Notes: a model not told the origin generated them from the letters alone. 62,880 nt of DNA from Bacteroidota bacterium (GCA_016718825.1 JADKCL010000037.1:1-62880); one strand, 5' to 3'; positions 45,521 through 54,828 are shown, numbered from the stretch's first letter. Numbers and translations are program-made.

Positions 45521-46564
45521 TGCTGCGAAGATGGGGTTTCTGAAACGTTGCGCAATTGTGCTGCCGCTTGCTCGGGCGTAATGTCACGCTGCGGTTCGGC
45601 CAACATTTCGTAGCCGACCATAAATTTCTTGACCGTGGCAGACCGCAACAGCGGCGGATAAAAGTGCATGTGCAGCGTCCATTCGGGGTGGGCGAGGCCG
45701 TCGGTCGGCGCTTGGTGAATGCCCGCTGAGTAAGGGAAACTGCATTGAAACAGGTTGTCGTAGCGGCAAGTGATCCTTCGAATGACATCTGCAAAGGCAG
45801 TTCGTTCCACATCGGTCAGCGCCAAAAGGTCCTGGACATTGCGCTTCGGCAAAATCAACGTCTCAAAAGGCCATGCTGCCCAAAACGGCACGACGACCGC
45901 AAAATGGTCGTTTTCCAAAACCACTCTTTCCTGATGACGCAATTCGGCAGCGAGGTAATCGGCCAACAAGGTGCGTCCATGCTGCGTGAAGTGGGCCTGC
46001 TGCTGCGCCTGCTCGCGCGCCGGCAACTCGGGGACATGCGCTTGCGCCCATACCTGCCCGTGCGGATGCGGGTTGCTGCAACCCATGGCCTGACCCTTGT
46101 TTTCGAAGATTTGCACGTGCTGAATATCCTCCCGCTGCCCCAATTCGGCAAACAAGTCGCACCAACAATCGACCACTTTCCGGATTCCAGCAACATCCAT
46201 TTGCGCCAAGGTCAAGTCGTGCCGCGGCGAGAAACAGATCACTTTGCAAATACCCGATTCGAATTCGCGCACAAACAAAGGGTCTTCATTTTCAGGGATT
46301 TGTGGATTCTCTGCAGGATTCTCCAACAATGCTGGGAAGTCATTCGCAAAGACAAAAACATCCTCGTATTGTGGATTTTCCACGCCTGCTGCGCGTTGAT
46401 TTCCCGGACAGAGGTAGCAATGTGGGTCATGCAAAGGCAGTTTTTCGCTTCTGACAACCTCTTGCTGACCCTGCCAAGGCCGTTGCGCGTTGCGGGGAAA
46501 CGAGAATCCATTCGCCGGAAAGCAGGTTTTTGCGGCGATGGGGGAGATGATGGGATGAGTTCAT
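45517..46564 (-). CDS. galT: Galactose-1-phosphate uridylyltransferase (frameshifted)
   Basis: GalT transfers UMP between UDP-glucose and galactose-1-phosphate in the Leloir pathway. Visible motifs are PHRRKNLLSGEWILVSP at the N-terminus, CYLCPGNQRAAG, GCSNPHPHGQVWA with the catalytic HPH, and a C-terminal HMHFYPPLLRS. The start ATG at 46564 overlaps the galK stop. The frame breaks near 46480-46500: VSPQR is in one frame and RPWQGQQEVVRSEKLPLHDP in another, with a GGGG run on the plus strand nearby. The span is one base over a multiple of three. Restoring the frame gives about 348 residues, a normal length. Confidence 0.9.
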
Positions 46565-47695
46565 TGCTTGAGAATGCTTCCGCCGTCGCTGATTTTCACG
46601 GGATAAAAATGCGGGGTGATGCCAAAATTGCGTTCGTAGCCATTTTTGAGATGCGCTTCGAATGCAGTTAAGTAGTTGTGGTTCACCAGATTCAACGTAC
46701 ATCCGCCGAATCCGCCCCCCATCAACCTTGCACCTGCAACGTACTCCAGGGAACCCGTGAGGTCCACCAAAAAGTCCAATTCGGCGCAACTGACGGCATA
46801 ATCATGTTGTAAACCTGCATGCGTGGCATACAGACATTCCCCGACGGCCTTGATTTCGCCTTTTTGCAAAGCCTCCGCCACAAACCCAACGCGGGCATTT
46901 TCCTCCATCACGTATTTGCAGCGCAGCGCCACCTCGGGCGACATTTCCCAGCCTACTGTTTTGAGCATGTTCAGGTCGGCATCGCGCAGGCTTTGCACCT
47001 GCGGAAATTGGCGTTGGATCAGCCGAAGTCCTTCTGCACACTCCGCACGGCGCTGATTGTAAGCGGATTCGGCCAAGGAATGTTTGACGCGGCTGTCGCA
47101 CAAAACGAGGGAGTATTCGCCCAGATCGGCAGGAACATATTCGAAGGAAAGATCACGGCAATCCAGTTTCAAAAAATGGCCTGCCCGCCCAAACAGCGAG
47201 GCATATTGGTCCATCAACCCGCAATTGACGCCTGCGTATTCATGCTCGGCCTGCTGCGCAATCCTTGCAATCTCTGCGCGCTCCAAACCCAGCCCATGCA
47301 ATTCATTCAAGGCCAGTCCGATCCCAACGCATAAGCGCCGCCGAGGAGGACAATCCGGCCCCAACGGGAATATCCCCGCCAAAGGCAATCTGCGTCGGCG
47401 GAATATTCCTTGGCCCCAAACCCACGATCATGCCGAGGACATACTTTGCCCACGACGGCACAGGTCCGTTTCCGCCATTAAAGTTGATGAGAAACTGCTC
47501 GTTCAGATCCGCCGCAAAAACCTCGGTAGAAATCAGTCCCGGCCCAACTTCAATGGTCATCGCCAAATCGATCGCCGCCGGAAAAACAAAACCTTCGTTG
47601 TAATCGGTATGCTCCCCGATCAGGTTGATGCGCCCCGGCGACCTGACAACCACCGCAGGGCGGGCGAAAAAATGGGATTCGAAGGCGGATTTCAT
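46561..47695 (-). CDS. galK: Galactokinase (frameshifted)
   Basis: GalK phosphorylates galactose at C1. The N-terminal frame has RSPGRINLIGEHTDYNEGFVFP, the GHMP-kinase sugar-binding motif, and GGDIPVGAGLSSSAAL, the ATP-binding loop. The C-terminal frame resumes as CVGIGLALNELHG, then QQAEHEYAGVNCGLMDQYAS and ARLMGGGFGGCTLNLV. The break lies near 47328-47334, where one extra base in CTTATGC separates SSSAAL from CVGIGL. The start ATG at 47695 (MKSAFESHFFARPAVVV) fits the family. It is the first gene of galK-galT-CBM9, each overlapping the next by an ATGA. Confidence 0.92.
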
Positions 47696-47773
47696 ATTCG
47701 AAGCGGAAGTTAGGGATTTTTGGCAACCGTTCGCATTCCAAGCAGCCACCAATAGGAGCAATCCAAATCGGAT

Positions 47774-47781
47774 TATATTTG
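47774..47781 (+). promoter_or_regulatory. TATATTTG octamer upstream of the prolyl-hydroxylase-like gene
   Basis: TATATTTG ends 16 bases before the ATG at 47798 and seven bases before an in-frame TTG at 47789. Confidence 0.35.
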
Positions 47782-47797
47782 GTCAAAATTGCCAGCC

Positions 47798-48343
47798 ATG
47801 GAAGTCGTGCAGCATTCTCCCTCGATTTGGACCATCGCCAATTTCCTCACCGAACGTGAATGCGATGACCTTCTCCTCTTCAGCGAACGGATGGGCTTTG
47901 AAGAGGCGACCGTAAGCCTGCGTTCGGGTGCCAAAATGATGAAGGGCCTCCGCAACAATGAGCGGCTTCTGTATGAAGATGCTGCCTTGGCAACAAAATA
48001 CTGGGAAAAACTCGCTCCATTTTGTCCGAAAGAAATCGACGGTGCCATCGCCGTGGGGCTCAATGAACAGTTCAGGTTTTACAAATACGATCCCGGGCAG
48101 CGATTCAAACGCCATATCGACGGCCGTTTCAGGCGGAATGAATTCGAAGAAAGCCGCATCACGTTCATGGTTTACCTCAACAGCGACTGCGAAGGCGGCG
48201 AAACGGCCTTTGACGACCTGACGATTGTGCCGCAAGTCGGAATGGCGCTTTGTTTTATCCATGAGTTGAAGCACGAAGGTCGTCCGGTGACCGCAGGCAC
48301 GAAGTACGTGTTGCGGTCAGATGTGATGTACCGCATTAGGTAA
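47798..48343 (+). CDS. Prolyl-4-hydroxylase-like 2OG-Fe(II) oxygenase
   Basis: The 181-residue product has a double-stranded beta-helix of the prolyl 4-hydroxylase type: FRFYKYDPGQRFKRHIDGRF with the Fe-binding His-x-Asp pair in RHIDG, ITFMVYLNSDCEGGETAF, and a distal His plus Lys in HELKHEGRPVTAGTKYVLRSDVMY (core HEGRPVTAGTKYVL). It would hydroxylate a protein or small molecule using 2-oxoglutarate. It is divergent from galK and followed by the PqqB-like gene 48 bases downstream of its stop. The substrate is unknown. Confidence 0.88.
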   Translation: MEVVQHSPSIWTIANFLTERECDDLLLFSERMGFEEATVSLRSGAKMMKGLRNNERLLYEDAALATKYWEKLAPFCPKEIDGAIAVGLNEQFRFYKYDPGQRFKRHIDGRFRRNEFEESRITFMVYLNSDCEGGETAFDDLTIVPQVGMALCFIHELKHEGRPVTAGTKYVLRSDVMYRIR

Positions 48344-48391
48344 TCAAATAGATGAAAGTCGTCCAGATATGGAAATTTGCAAACAAGGCTG

Positions 48392-49338
48392 ATGTTTTTC
48401 CTGATGCTGTGTTTTCTGGCAAGCTGCCGTCCACCGCAGAACGAATCCACGTCTTTGCCGATTCCTGGCCAAGATTGATTCTCCCTCCTGTCGTCTTGGG
48501 AACGGTGCAAGATGCGGGTTCACCACAAATCGGCTGTGCCAAGGAATGTTGCAAGCGACTGTTCACACATCCTGACGCCAATCGCAAAATCGTATCCTTG
48601 GGACTCATCGATCCGGTTGCTGAGAAGAAGTGGCTTTTTGAGGCGACGCCAGATATTGCAGCACAGATGCGCTTCTTGCATGCTTGTACCGGGTTTTCAC
48701 GGGAGATTCCTGATGGGATATTTTTGACGCATGCACACATCGGGCACTATGCGGGCCTCATGCAGTTAGGGCGCGAAGCGATGAATGCCGACAAAATTCC
48801 TGTTTTCGCGATGCCTCGGATGTCGGACTTCCTGAAAAACAACGGGCCATGGAGCCAACTCGTTCGCTTGCAAAACATTGAATTGAAGGAGCTTCAAGAC
48901 CGGCAAGCAATTGCCGTTAGTGAAAACCTATCGGTTTCGCCGATCCTTGTTCCACACCGCGACGAATATTCGGAAACGGTTGGTTTTCAGGTGGCAGGAC
49001 CAAACAAAAAGGCCCTCTTTATCCCCGATATCGACAAATGGGATAAATGGGAAACGAACATCGAGCAGGCGATTGCCGAGGTAGATTATGCCTTGCTCGA
49101 TGGGACGTTCGTGGATGGCGCCGAATTGCCGGGAAGAAATATTGCGGAAATTCCGCACCCGTTTGTCAGTGAGAGTTTGCAAAGGTTTGCGACGCTGCCG
49201 TTGGCGGAGCGTAACAAGATTTATTTCATCCATTTCAATCACACCAATCCGTTGTTGATCGAGGGGAGCGAAGCTGAAAAGCGTGTGATCGAAGCGGGAT
49301 TTCATGTTGCGCGAATAGGAATGGTGCTACCGCTTTAA
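48392..49338 (+). CDS. PqqB-like metallo-hydrolase lipoprotein (frameshifted)
   Basis: The main frame contains VVLGTVQDAGSPQIGCAKEC, FLTHAHIGHYAGLMQLG with a metallo-beta-lactamase-like HxHxGH motif, and DGTFVDGAELPGRN, as in PqqB-like proteins. In another frame just upstream, an ATG at 48392 begins MFFLMLCFLASCRPPQNEST, a lipobox (LASC), which then stops a few codons before ILPPVVLGTVQDAG in the main frame. One missing base near 48470-48485 would join the lipoprotein signal to the hydrolase, as in typical Bacteroidota homologues. I annotate it as one gene of about 315 codons. No other PQQ genes are nearby, so a role in PQQ synthesis is doubtful. Confidence 0.7.
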
Positions 49339-49456
49339 CTCGATCCCGTTTCTATTCCGGGAATTCCATTGGGATGGGTCCAGTTCAACGCAGGACAAAA
49401 CAAAAGTCATTGGGATTGGTTACCACCCTAGAATCCCAAAAATCAACTTCAAGAAT

Positions 49457-50389
49457 ATGCATACCATCCTCGGCGCCGGCGGCGCAATCGGCGTTGAATT
49501 GGCCAAATCACTCAAGGATTTCACCTCCGACATCCGTTTGGTGAGCCGCAATCCCAAAAAGATCAATGCCAGCGACACCCTTCTTCCTGCGAATCTGCTG
49601 ACGAAAGAGGGCATCTCCAAAGCGGTCGCCGGCAGCGAAGTCTGCTACCTCACCATCGGCCTGGATTACAAAACCAAGCTTTGGCAGGAAACTTGGCCGA
49701 CCCTCATGGAAAATGTCGTCGCTGCCTGCATCGAACACAAAAGTAAGCTTGTCTTCTTTGACAATGTCTATGCGATCGGTGGCGACAACGTCAAGCATAT
49801 CACGGAAACTTCGCCCATCAGCCCCTGCAGCAAAAAGGGCGAAGTCAGGACCAAAGTGGACCGCATTGTCCTCGACAACATCGAAAAAGGAAAACTCGAA
49901 GCGATCATCGCCCGCGCCCCCGACTTTTTCGGCCCGATCAAGGACAAAAGCATGTTGATGAACTTGGTCTACGACAACCTCGCCAAAGGCAAAAAAGCGC
50001 AATGGCTTTGCAACGCCGATGCCGTTCATACCACAGGCTTCACGCCGGATTTGGGCCGGGGTACCGCGATGCTCGGAACGACGCCCGATGCCTTCAACCA
50101 AATTTGGAACCTGCCCGTCGATCCGGCCCGCATTACCACCCGCGAATTTGTCAAGCTCTTCGTAGCGGAAATGGGGGGCTCCGACAAAGTGAGTGTACTC
50201 CCGAGCTGGGCCGTGAAAATGCTGGGAATTTTTGTCCCCATCCTCGGCGAAATCTATGAGATGCGGTACCAATTTGACCGCGACTACTACTTTGATTCCG
50301 GCAAATTTTGCAAGCGCTTCAACTACACGCCGACGAGCAATGCCGAGGCAGTGAAGCTGACGGTGGCGGCTTTGAAGGCGGGTGGATGA
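49457..50389 (+). CDS. NAD(P)-dependent epimerase/dehydratase-like protein
   Basis: The 310-residue product has a Rossmann start (HTILGAGGAIGVELAKSL) with the GAGGAIG nucleotide-binding loop. It then follows the extended short-chain dehydrogenase plan: a strand LVFFDNVYAIGG with Tyr in the active-site position, ARAPDFFGP after the sixth strand, and a substrate-binding region at the C-terminus (IYEMRYQFDRDYYFDSGKF). The usual YxxxK is not in its exact place, so catalytic competence is uncertain. It stands alone between the PqqB-like gene and the repeat-rich region. Confidence 0.8.
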   Translation: MHTILGAGGAIGVELAKSLKDFTSDIRLVSRNPKKINASDTLLPANLLTKEGISKAVAGSEVCYLTIGLDYKTKLWQETWPTLMENVVAACIEHKSKLVFFDNVYAIGGDNVKHITETSPISPCSKKGEVRTKVDRIVLDNIEKGKLEAIIARAPDFFGPIKDKSMLMNLVYDNLAKGKKAQWLCNADAVHTTGFTPDLGRGTAMLGTTPDAFNQIWNLPVDPARITTREFVKLFVAEMGGSDKVSVLPSWAVKMLGIFVPILGEIYEMRYQFDRDYYFDSGKFCKRFNYTPTSNAEAVKLTVAALKAGG

Positions 50390-50432
50390 GGGAATCTTCC
50401 TATCGAATTTGGGTACACTAATTCAAATAGGT

Positions 50433-50600
50433 CAGCCGATCAAAGATCTGCCGGGATGATCGAATGAAAGGTGATCAAACCTATCCAATGGAACATTTCA
50501 GCCGATCAAAGATCTGCCATGAAGATCGAATGAAAGGTGATCAAACCCATCCAATGGATGAAGTCAGCCGATCAAAGATCTGCCGTGATGAAGTGATGCA
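50433..50600. repeat. 66-nt tandem repeat, two full units and a partial third
   Basis: Units start at 50433, 50499 and 50565 with CAGCCGATCAAAGATCTGCC and continue with GATCGAATGAAAGGTGATC. Each unit is rich in GATC sites. There is no spacer diversity and no cas gene, so it is not a CRISPR array. It is non-coding in all frames as far as I can see. Confidence 0.85.
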
Positions 50601-50627
50601 CAATGATCAACGAGAGCCAATCCTGAA

Positions 50628-50740
50628 AATTCTGTGAATCCTGTAAATTAGCTTCGCTGATCTAAAGATTCTGATCCAGACAGCACACCCAGAATTCAAC
50701 CCAAGATACAATTCCGGAAATTCTGCGAATCCTGTAAATT
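50628..50740. repeat. Two copies of ATTCTG(T/C)GAATCCTGTAAATT
   Basis: The 21-nt element occurs at 50628-50648 and 50719-50739 with one mismatch. The surrounding sequence repeats the words GATTCTGAT and GATTCC, suggesting degraded tandem copies. Confidence 0.6.
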
Positions 50741-50859
50741 CTGATTCCGACCCTGCTCACACGCACACCCCACACTCACTCTGGACACAAAAGTCCCTCC
50801 ACCTTGCAGTAACGGGACCCAGCCGCCAGCCAAGCGGCAAAAAACCAATCCTTCAGCGT

Positions 50860-51660
50860 TTAAAACAAACGCTCAATTCGCATGGCATTGCCCGAACCCA
50901 TCAGCGTATTGGTACCGCCGATTTGTCGGTAAAACTCAATGCCGAGCCCGACGACCAGGCTCACGTCCACAGGCACGACCGGCGAGTTCGCGATCGTCGC
51001 AGTCAGCTGAATGCTCGTCGGAACCAGCAGGCCACGCAGCGGCAATACCGCCGTTTGGTCCGATGCCTTCAAGCCATTCAGCGCGGCATTGACGGGTTGA
51101 TAAGGAATCGTGCCGCCCACAAACTGGTAGTCCGCAAGAAGGCCGGCAACAAGGTAGACGCGAAAATGCGTTGCGCCTTGCGGCTTCGCCAAGTCAAGAC
51201 GCGTGTCAAACACAGGCACATCCAGCTGTACCATATTGCGGTCCACATTCGGCAGCAGATCATAGTCTGCCTTGAACCTTCCCGCAAACGGCTCTTCCCG
51301 GTTCAGGTCGAAATCGTAGGCCATAGCTGCATTCGCTGCAATTTCGACCGAACGTTCCCCACCGATGCCACTGCTTTGAGACACAATCCTGCGCATCAAC
51401 CCTTGCATACGCGAAGTCAAATACCGCTCACCAAATCCCGTCGATTGGTTTCCAAGGCACTTGCGCAATGCACTCGCGGCCAAAGCTGCGCCAGTGAATT
51501 CCGACATGTTTTCACGCGTCGGGGCAAAAGCCTCCTCCGTCATGATTCGATCCTTGGTCACAACATCCGACAAATGGGCGCGGCCCTTGCCTCCATCGAT
51601 GACCATGCGGACGTTACCGTACTGTCCGCTCAAATGAACAACACCGAATTGCTTTCCCAT
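50860..51660 (-). CDS. Conserved Bacteroidota protein of unknown function
   Basis: The 266-residue product opens with MGKQFGVVHLSGQYGNVRMV, then VVTKDRIMTEEAF and PTRENMSEFTGAALAASALR. This opening (a beta-start, then a K-RI-x5-F-x-x-TREN-x-x-EF signature) matches a set of Bacteroidota proteins of unknown function. The rest has alternating strands ending GIEFYRQIGGTNTLMGSGNA. No signal peptide or membrane segment is seen. The ATG at 51660 is preferred over an in-frame start at 51768. It lies alone on the edge of the repeat-rich region. Confidence 0.6.
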   Translation of the reverse strand: MGKQFGVVHLSGQYGNVRMVIDGGKGRAHLSDVVTKDRIMTEEAFAPTRENMSEFTGAALAASALRKCLGNQSTGFGERYLTSRMQGLMRRIVSQSSGIGGERSVEIAANAAMAYDFDLNREEPFAGRFKADYDLLPNVDRNMVQLDVPVFDTRLDLAKPQGATHFRVYLVAGLLADYQFVGGTIPYQPVNAALNGLKASDQTAVLPLRGLLVPTSIQLTATIANSPVVPVDVSLVVGLGIEFYRQIGGTNTLMGSGNAMRIERLF

Positions 51661-51880
51661 GTCATTTTTGTTTATGGGTAAAGTAATACACCAATACGCA
51701 CACGTCAATTCCGCTCGAATCACACAAGGCGATTGGCAAAAAACTTGGTTTTTTATGCCCCACATCACGCCGACGTGGAGCGGCTAACGGCTGTTACAAG
51801 AGGAAGTGCAAAGTTTACAGCCAGCAATGATTTACATGTTTTACTCCTTTCCTAATTAAACCATAATATATTTAATTTCT

Positions 51881-51945
51881 CTTCGTGCCTTCGTGTCTTA
51901 GTGGCTAAAATTACTTGGTGTCTTTGTGCCTTGGTGGCCAGAATT
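51881..51945. repeat. Tandem pair of a 33-nt GTG-rich element
   Basis: CTTCGTGCCTTCGTGTCTTA and CTTGGTGTCTTTGTGCCTTG begin two adjacent 33-nt units that both end in GTGGC..AAATT-like sequence. Similar CTTCGTGTCTTTGTGCC strings are familiar as dispersed non-coding repeats in environmental bacterial genomes. Confidence 0.55.
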
Positions 51946-52416
51946 AACAACAGCAACAGTTTATTTCTTCAAATTCATTCTTTGCAAATCTATACGCCAA
52001 GAATTCAATTATGGTACATCAAAACGAAAATATTTTTTATTTTTTTTCACCCCAATTTTCCCGCAATGACATACCTCTCCTGATCGGCTTATTCCGCTGT
52101 ATATCAACCCATTTTGACCATAATAAATATTCTCCTTTGCACCGCAAGACGGCGCAATGATTGTGGTCAAAGCATTACCTTTTGATAGGTCATTTTGCAA
52201 ATGGGCAAACCAGGTTTGGCCCGTCACTCTGGATGCACAACACCCGAAGCGGAAGAACGCACCACCCTCATTATTTCGGGTGGCAGCCAGTTGTTAGCAA
52301 GAGTATTACAGCATGATGTTTCCGGACCCGCCTGGCAGACTCCGGGCAACATGTTTCAATAATACAACATCCCAAAACCCCGCGCAGCAAGAATGTACGA
52401 ACGGGCGCTCTGGAAG

Positions 52417-53120
52417 GACGAAGTGGCACATCTATTTATCCAACGGGCAGTTTGGAAGGACGAAGTGGTCGTATTCTGGACGAACGGTACATATTCCGGC
52501 CGAATGGGCACTGTGGCACTGCCACAGCCCTGTTCTCTCACACTAGTCTCACACTTCAACTCACACCCTTGCCCTTTGCCGTTTTCCTTGCCCTATGCCC
52601 AAACCCACACCGTTCTCGACAACGGTACCTACGAATCCGTCTTGCCCCCTTCCCAGCCTCACCCACTGAACCACACCATTTCCGAACGGCCCTGCTGCAC
52701 CGAACCGCACATTACCCGTCGCCCAGAATGGGCCGACTGTTGGTAGCCCGAGGCGGCAGCCTCGGGTGTAGTAACGCCCCCAAAGTTTGCGGCCCGCCCT
52801 GGCGGGCCGCTTACAAAAAAATCTGACCCTTGGATTGCTACCTATCCCAAAGTTGAAGCGCAAGTTTCCGAACGGGAGCTGGACAACCTCACACTACGTT
52901 CTCGCCCTTGCCATGACGCACAACCAACCCTCTTCCAAACGCGCACTCAAACTCACACTGAATGCACGCCCTTGCCCAGAACTCGCACCGTTTCTGGACG
53001 AAGTGGTCGTATTCTGGATGAACGGGCACCGTGGCACTGCCAAAGCCCTGTTCACTCACACTCGAACTCACACGCTTGCTCGAATCCCACACCGTTTTTT
53101 TCGCACCCTTGCTCGATTCC
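52417..53120. repeat. Imperfect direct repeats sharing GACGAAGTGGTCGTATTCTGGA
   Basis: The core GACGAAGTGGTCGTATTCTG occurs at 52459 and 52997, each followed by a GAACGG word, a GTGGCACTGCC word and then a series of CTCACACT-type words; a shorter version starts at 52417. About 100 bases are alignable between the two main copies. Confidence 0.6.
52743..52810. repeat. REP-like element: GTAG plus a palindrome, with a second GC-rich hairpin
   Basis: GTAG precedes CCCGAGGC-GGCA-GCCTCGGG (52747-52766, perfect 8-bp stem, 4-nt loop). A second perfect 10-bp stem with a 2-nt loop, GCGGCCCGCC-CT-GGCGGGCCGC, lies at 52789-52810. A GTAG tetranucleotide next to a palindrome is the hallmark of REP sequences moved by RAYT transposases. 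Confidence 0.55.
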
Positions 53121-53502
53121 CACACCGTTTCTCACACCCTTGCCCTTGCCCGCACCTTCTGGGGCTGCTACACGCGTTTAGACAGTAGCCTTAGCGACTT
53201 CTTTGCGTACCGTCACAGCTTTGAGGCGACCAACATGACCGATCTGACCAATGAGCTGACGATACGGGTGACGCTGCTGTACGTGTGGCGGGCAGAGATG
53301 CCTACGGTCGAGTCCAAGAAGTTTCCGAGACACGGGAACAAAGCCATGTTCCGCACGGAAGCCGAGACCCAGCACCGCAGCCTCGAACGGACAAAACTCT
53401 ATCTGAAACTCAGCAAACTCCGCTTCAATGCGCGACTCGACCAGGTCACTTGTGGTTCGGAGCGCAACCTGGAAAAACGCCAGCTGGCCGCACTGACGAA
53501 CT

Positions 53503-54828
53503 GAGATTGTTGCACCGTACTGACCACAATCCACAAACAGTTGTAGATATCGCACATTGACTGGGAGGGATCTGATTTTGAACTTCATGGCATCATCATG
53601 AAGAAAAACACAGGAAATATGAGCTTCGCAGAATTGGCTTTAAGCAAGCGCAAGATCAATACACGCTTTTTCGATGCCGTCAATGCTATGATCGACTGGG
53701 GGCGTATCGAAAGGGTCATTGATCAATTTGACACACGTGGGAAACGCTTAGATGGCAATCCCTGCTACGCTGGCCTCGTGCTTTTCAAAATGAGTTTACT
53801 TGGAATTTGGTATGGTCTGAGTGACAGGGAATTGGAGGACCACGTGAATGATTCGATTTCCTTTACACGGTTCTGCGGCCTATCCCTGGAGGATTCCATA
53901 CCGGACCACAGCATCGTGTCCCGGTTCCGAACCATGCTGTCCACCCAGGAAGTATGGCATACCCTTTTGGACGAAGTGAACCGTCAATTGCAAGAAAAAG
54001 GGCTGTTGGTTCGTACCGGGACGATCGTGGACGCTTCCATCACAGAGAGCCCGCTGAAGCCAAAGGGCAAGGCGCAATACGAAGTTGTTGCTGATAATGA
54101 GACGGTTGAGTCAGATAACGGGTCACAAGACGGGGCCAAGCTGCAGAAGATGGTCAAGCCGGGTGTGGACATTGAGGCGGCGTGGACAAAAAAGGCCGGC
54201 AAGCTATATTACGGCTACAAAAAGCACCACGCTACTGATATGAACGGCATCGTGCTTGCAGTAGAAACAACAGCAGCCAACACCCATGACGGTCAAGTCC
54301 TGGAGTTGCTGATCGAGCGCGCTGAGCCTGCCCCCAAGACTTCGCTTTATGCTGACAAGGGATATTGCTCGGAGGCCAATTCCAAGTACTTGCGAAGCAA
54401 GCAGTTATACAACGGGATAATGAAAAAAGCGAGTCGAAACCATGAGTTGAGCACATACCACAAGAAGAAAAACAGGCTTATCAGCTCCGTTCGATGGGTT
54501 GTCGAGCGAACGTTTGGAGGGCAAAAACGATGGTTCGGCACAGGCAAAGCACGATACCGAGGCCTGGAAAGAACAAACGGTCAACACATTCTAGAAGCGA
54601 TTTGTTACAACCTGAGACGGGCACCGAGGCTATTGACGGAGCTTAACCTAACATGCTGAATTAGTACCGAAAACCGGAATACGAACAAGTTCTCGAGCAA
54701 AAATCGATACCCGAGCCACCTCCCGAGCCCGGATTTGGAAAATAAACAGACTTCCCAAAGGCAAAAAACACCTCAGAATATTTGATGGAGGAAGTGGGGA
54801 TTTTGGCTTGGGGTTGTGCAACAGTCTC
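53503..54828 (+). mobile_element. IS5-family insertion sequence, apparently complete
   Basis: The ends are GAGATTGTTGCAC (53503-53515) and GTGCAACAGTCTC (54816-54828), 13-bp inverted repeats with one mismatch that match the GAGRCTGTTGCA ends common in this family. The element is directly flanked by GAACT on both sides (53498-53502 and 54829-54833), a target-site duplication. It contains one transposase gene and interrupts the istB remnant. At 1326 bp its length is normal. Confidence 0.85.
53598..54659 (+). CDS. IS5-family transposase
   Basis: The 353-residue DDE transposase opens with an N-terminal helical domain (DGNPCYAGLVLFKMSLLGIWYGLSDRELE; core FKMSLLGIWYGLSDRELE). The catalytic triad is expected in GTIVDASITES (first Asp), LYADKGYCSEAN (second Asp) and VRWVVERTFGGQKRWFG (Glu). 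Length and frame are intact, and its terminal repeats and target duplication are present, so it may be active. Confidence 0.93.
   Translation: MKKNTGNMSFAELALSKRKINTRFFDAVNAMIDWGRIERVIDQFDTRGKRLDGNPCYAGLVLFKMSLLGIWYGLSDRELEDHVNDSISFTRFCGLSLEDSIPDHSIVSRFRTMLSTQEVWHTLLDEVNRQLQEKGLLVRTGTIVDASITESPLKPKGKAQYEVVADNETVESDNGSQDGAKLQKMVKPGVDIEAAWTKKAGKLYYGYKKHHATDMNGIVLAVETTAANTHDGQVLELLIERAEPAPKTSLYADKGYCSEANSKYLRSKQLYNGIMKKASRNHELSTYHKKKNRLISSVRWVVERTFGGQKRWFGTGKARYRGLERTNGQHILEAICYNLRRAPRLLTELNLTC

Larger units (their letters stand above)
51661..53219. other. Repeat-rich non-coding region
   Basis: No supportable gene is present. Several overlapping frames are open because the sequence is proline-rich in translation (many CAC, CCC, TCA), but none has a domain, a ribosome-binding site or a sensible end. 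The region instead holds three repeat types listed separately (51881-51945, 52417-53120, 52743-52810). Confidence 0.6.

Noticed and set aside
50433..50600. CRISPR array
   Set aside because: The 66-nt units are contiguous copies without unique spacers, and no cas gene is present.
52313..53188. Several overlapping proline- and threonine-rich frames
   Set aside because: They arise from CTCACAC-type repeats, overlap each other on both strands and lack starts, domains and signal peptides.
53178..53588. 136-codon minus-strand frame before the IS5 transposase
   Set aside because: The opposite strand matches IstB, and the minus frame crosses the IS5 left end, so it cannot be one gene.
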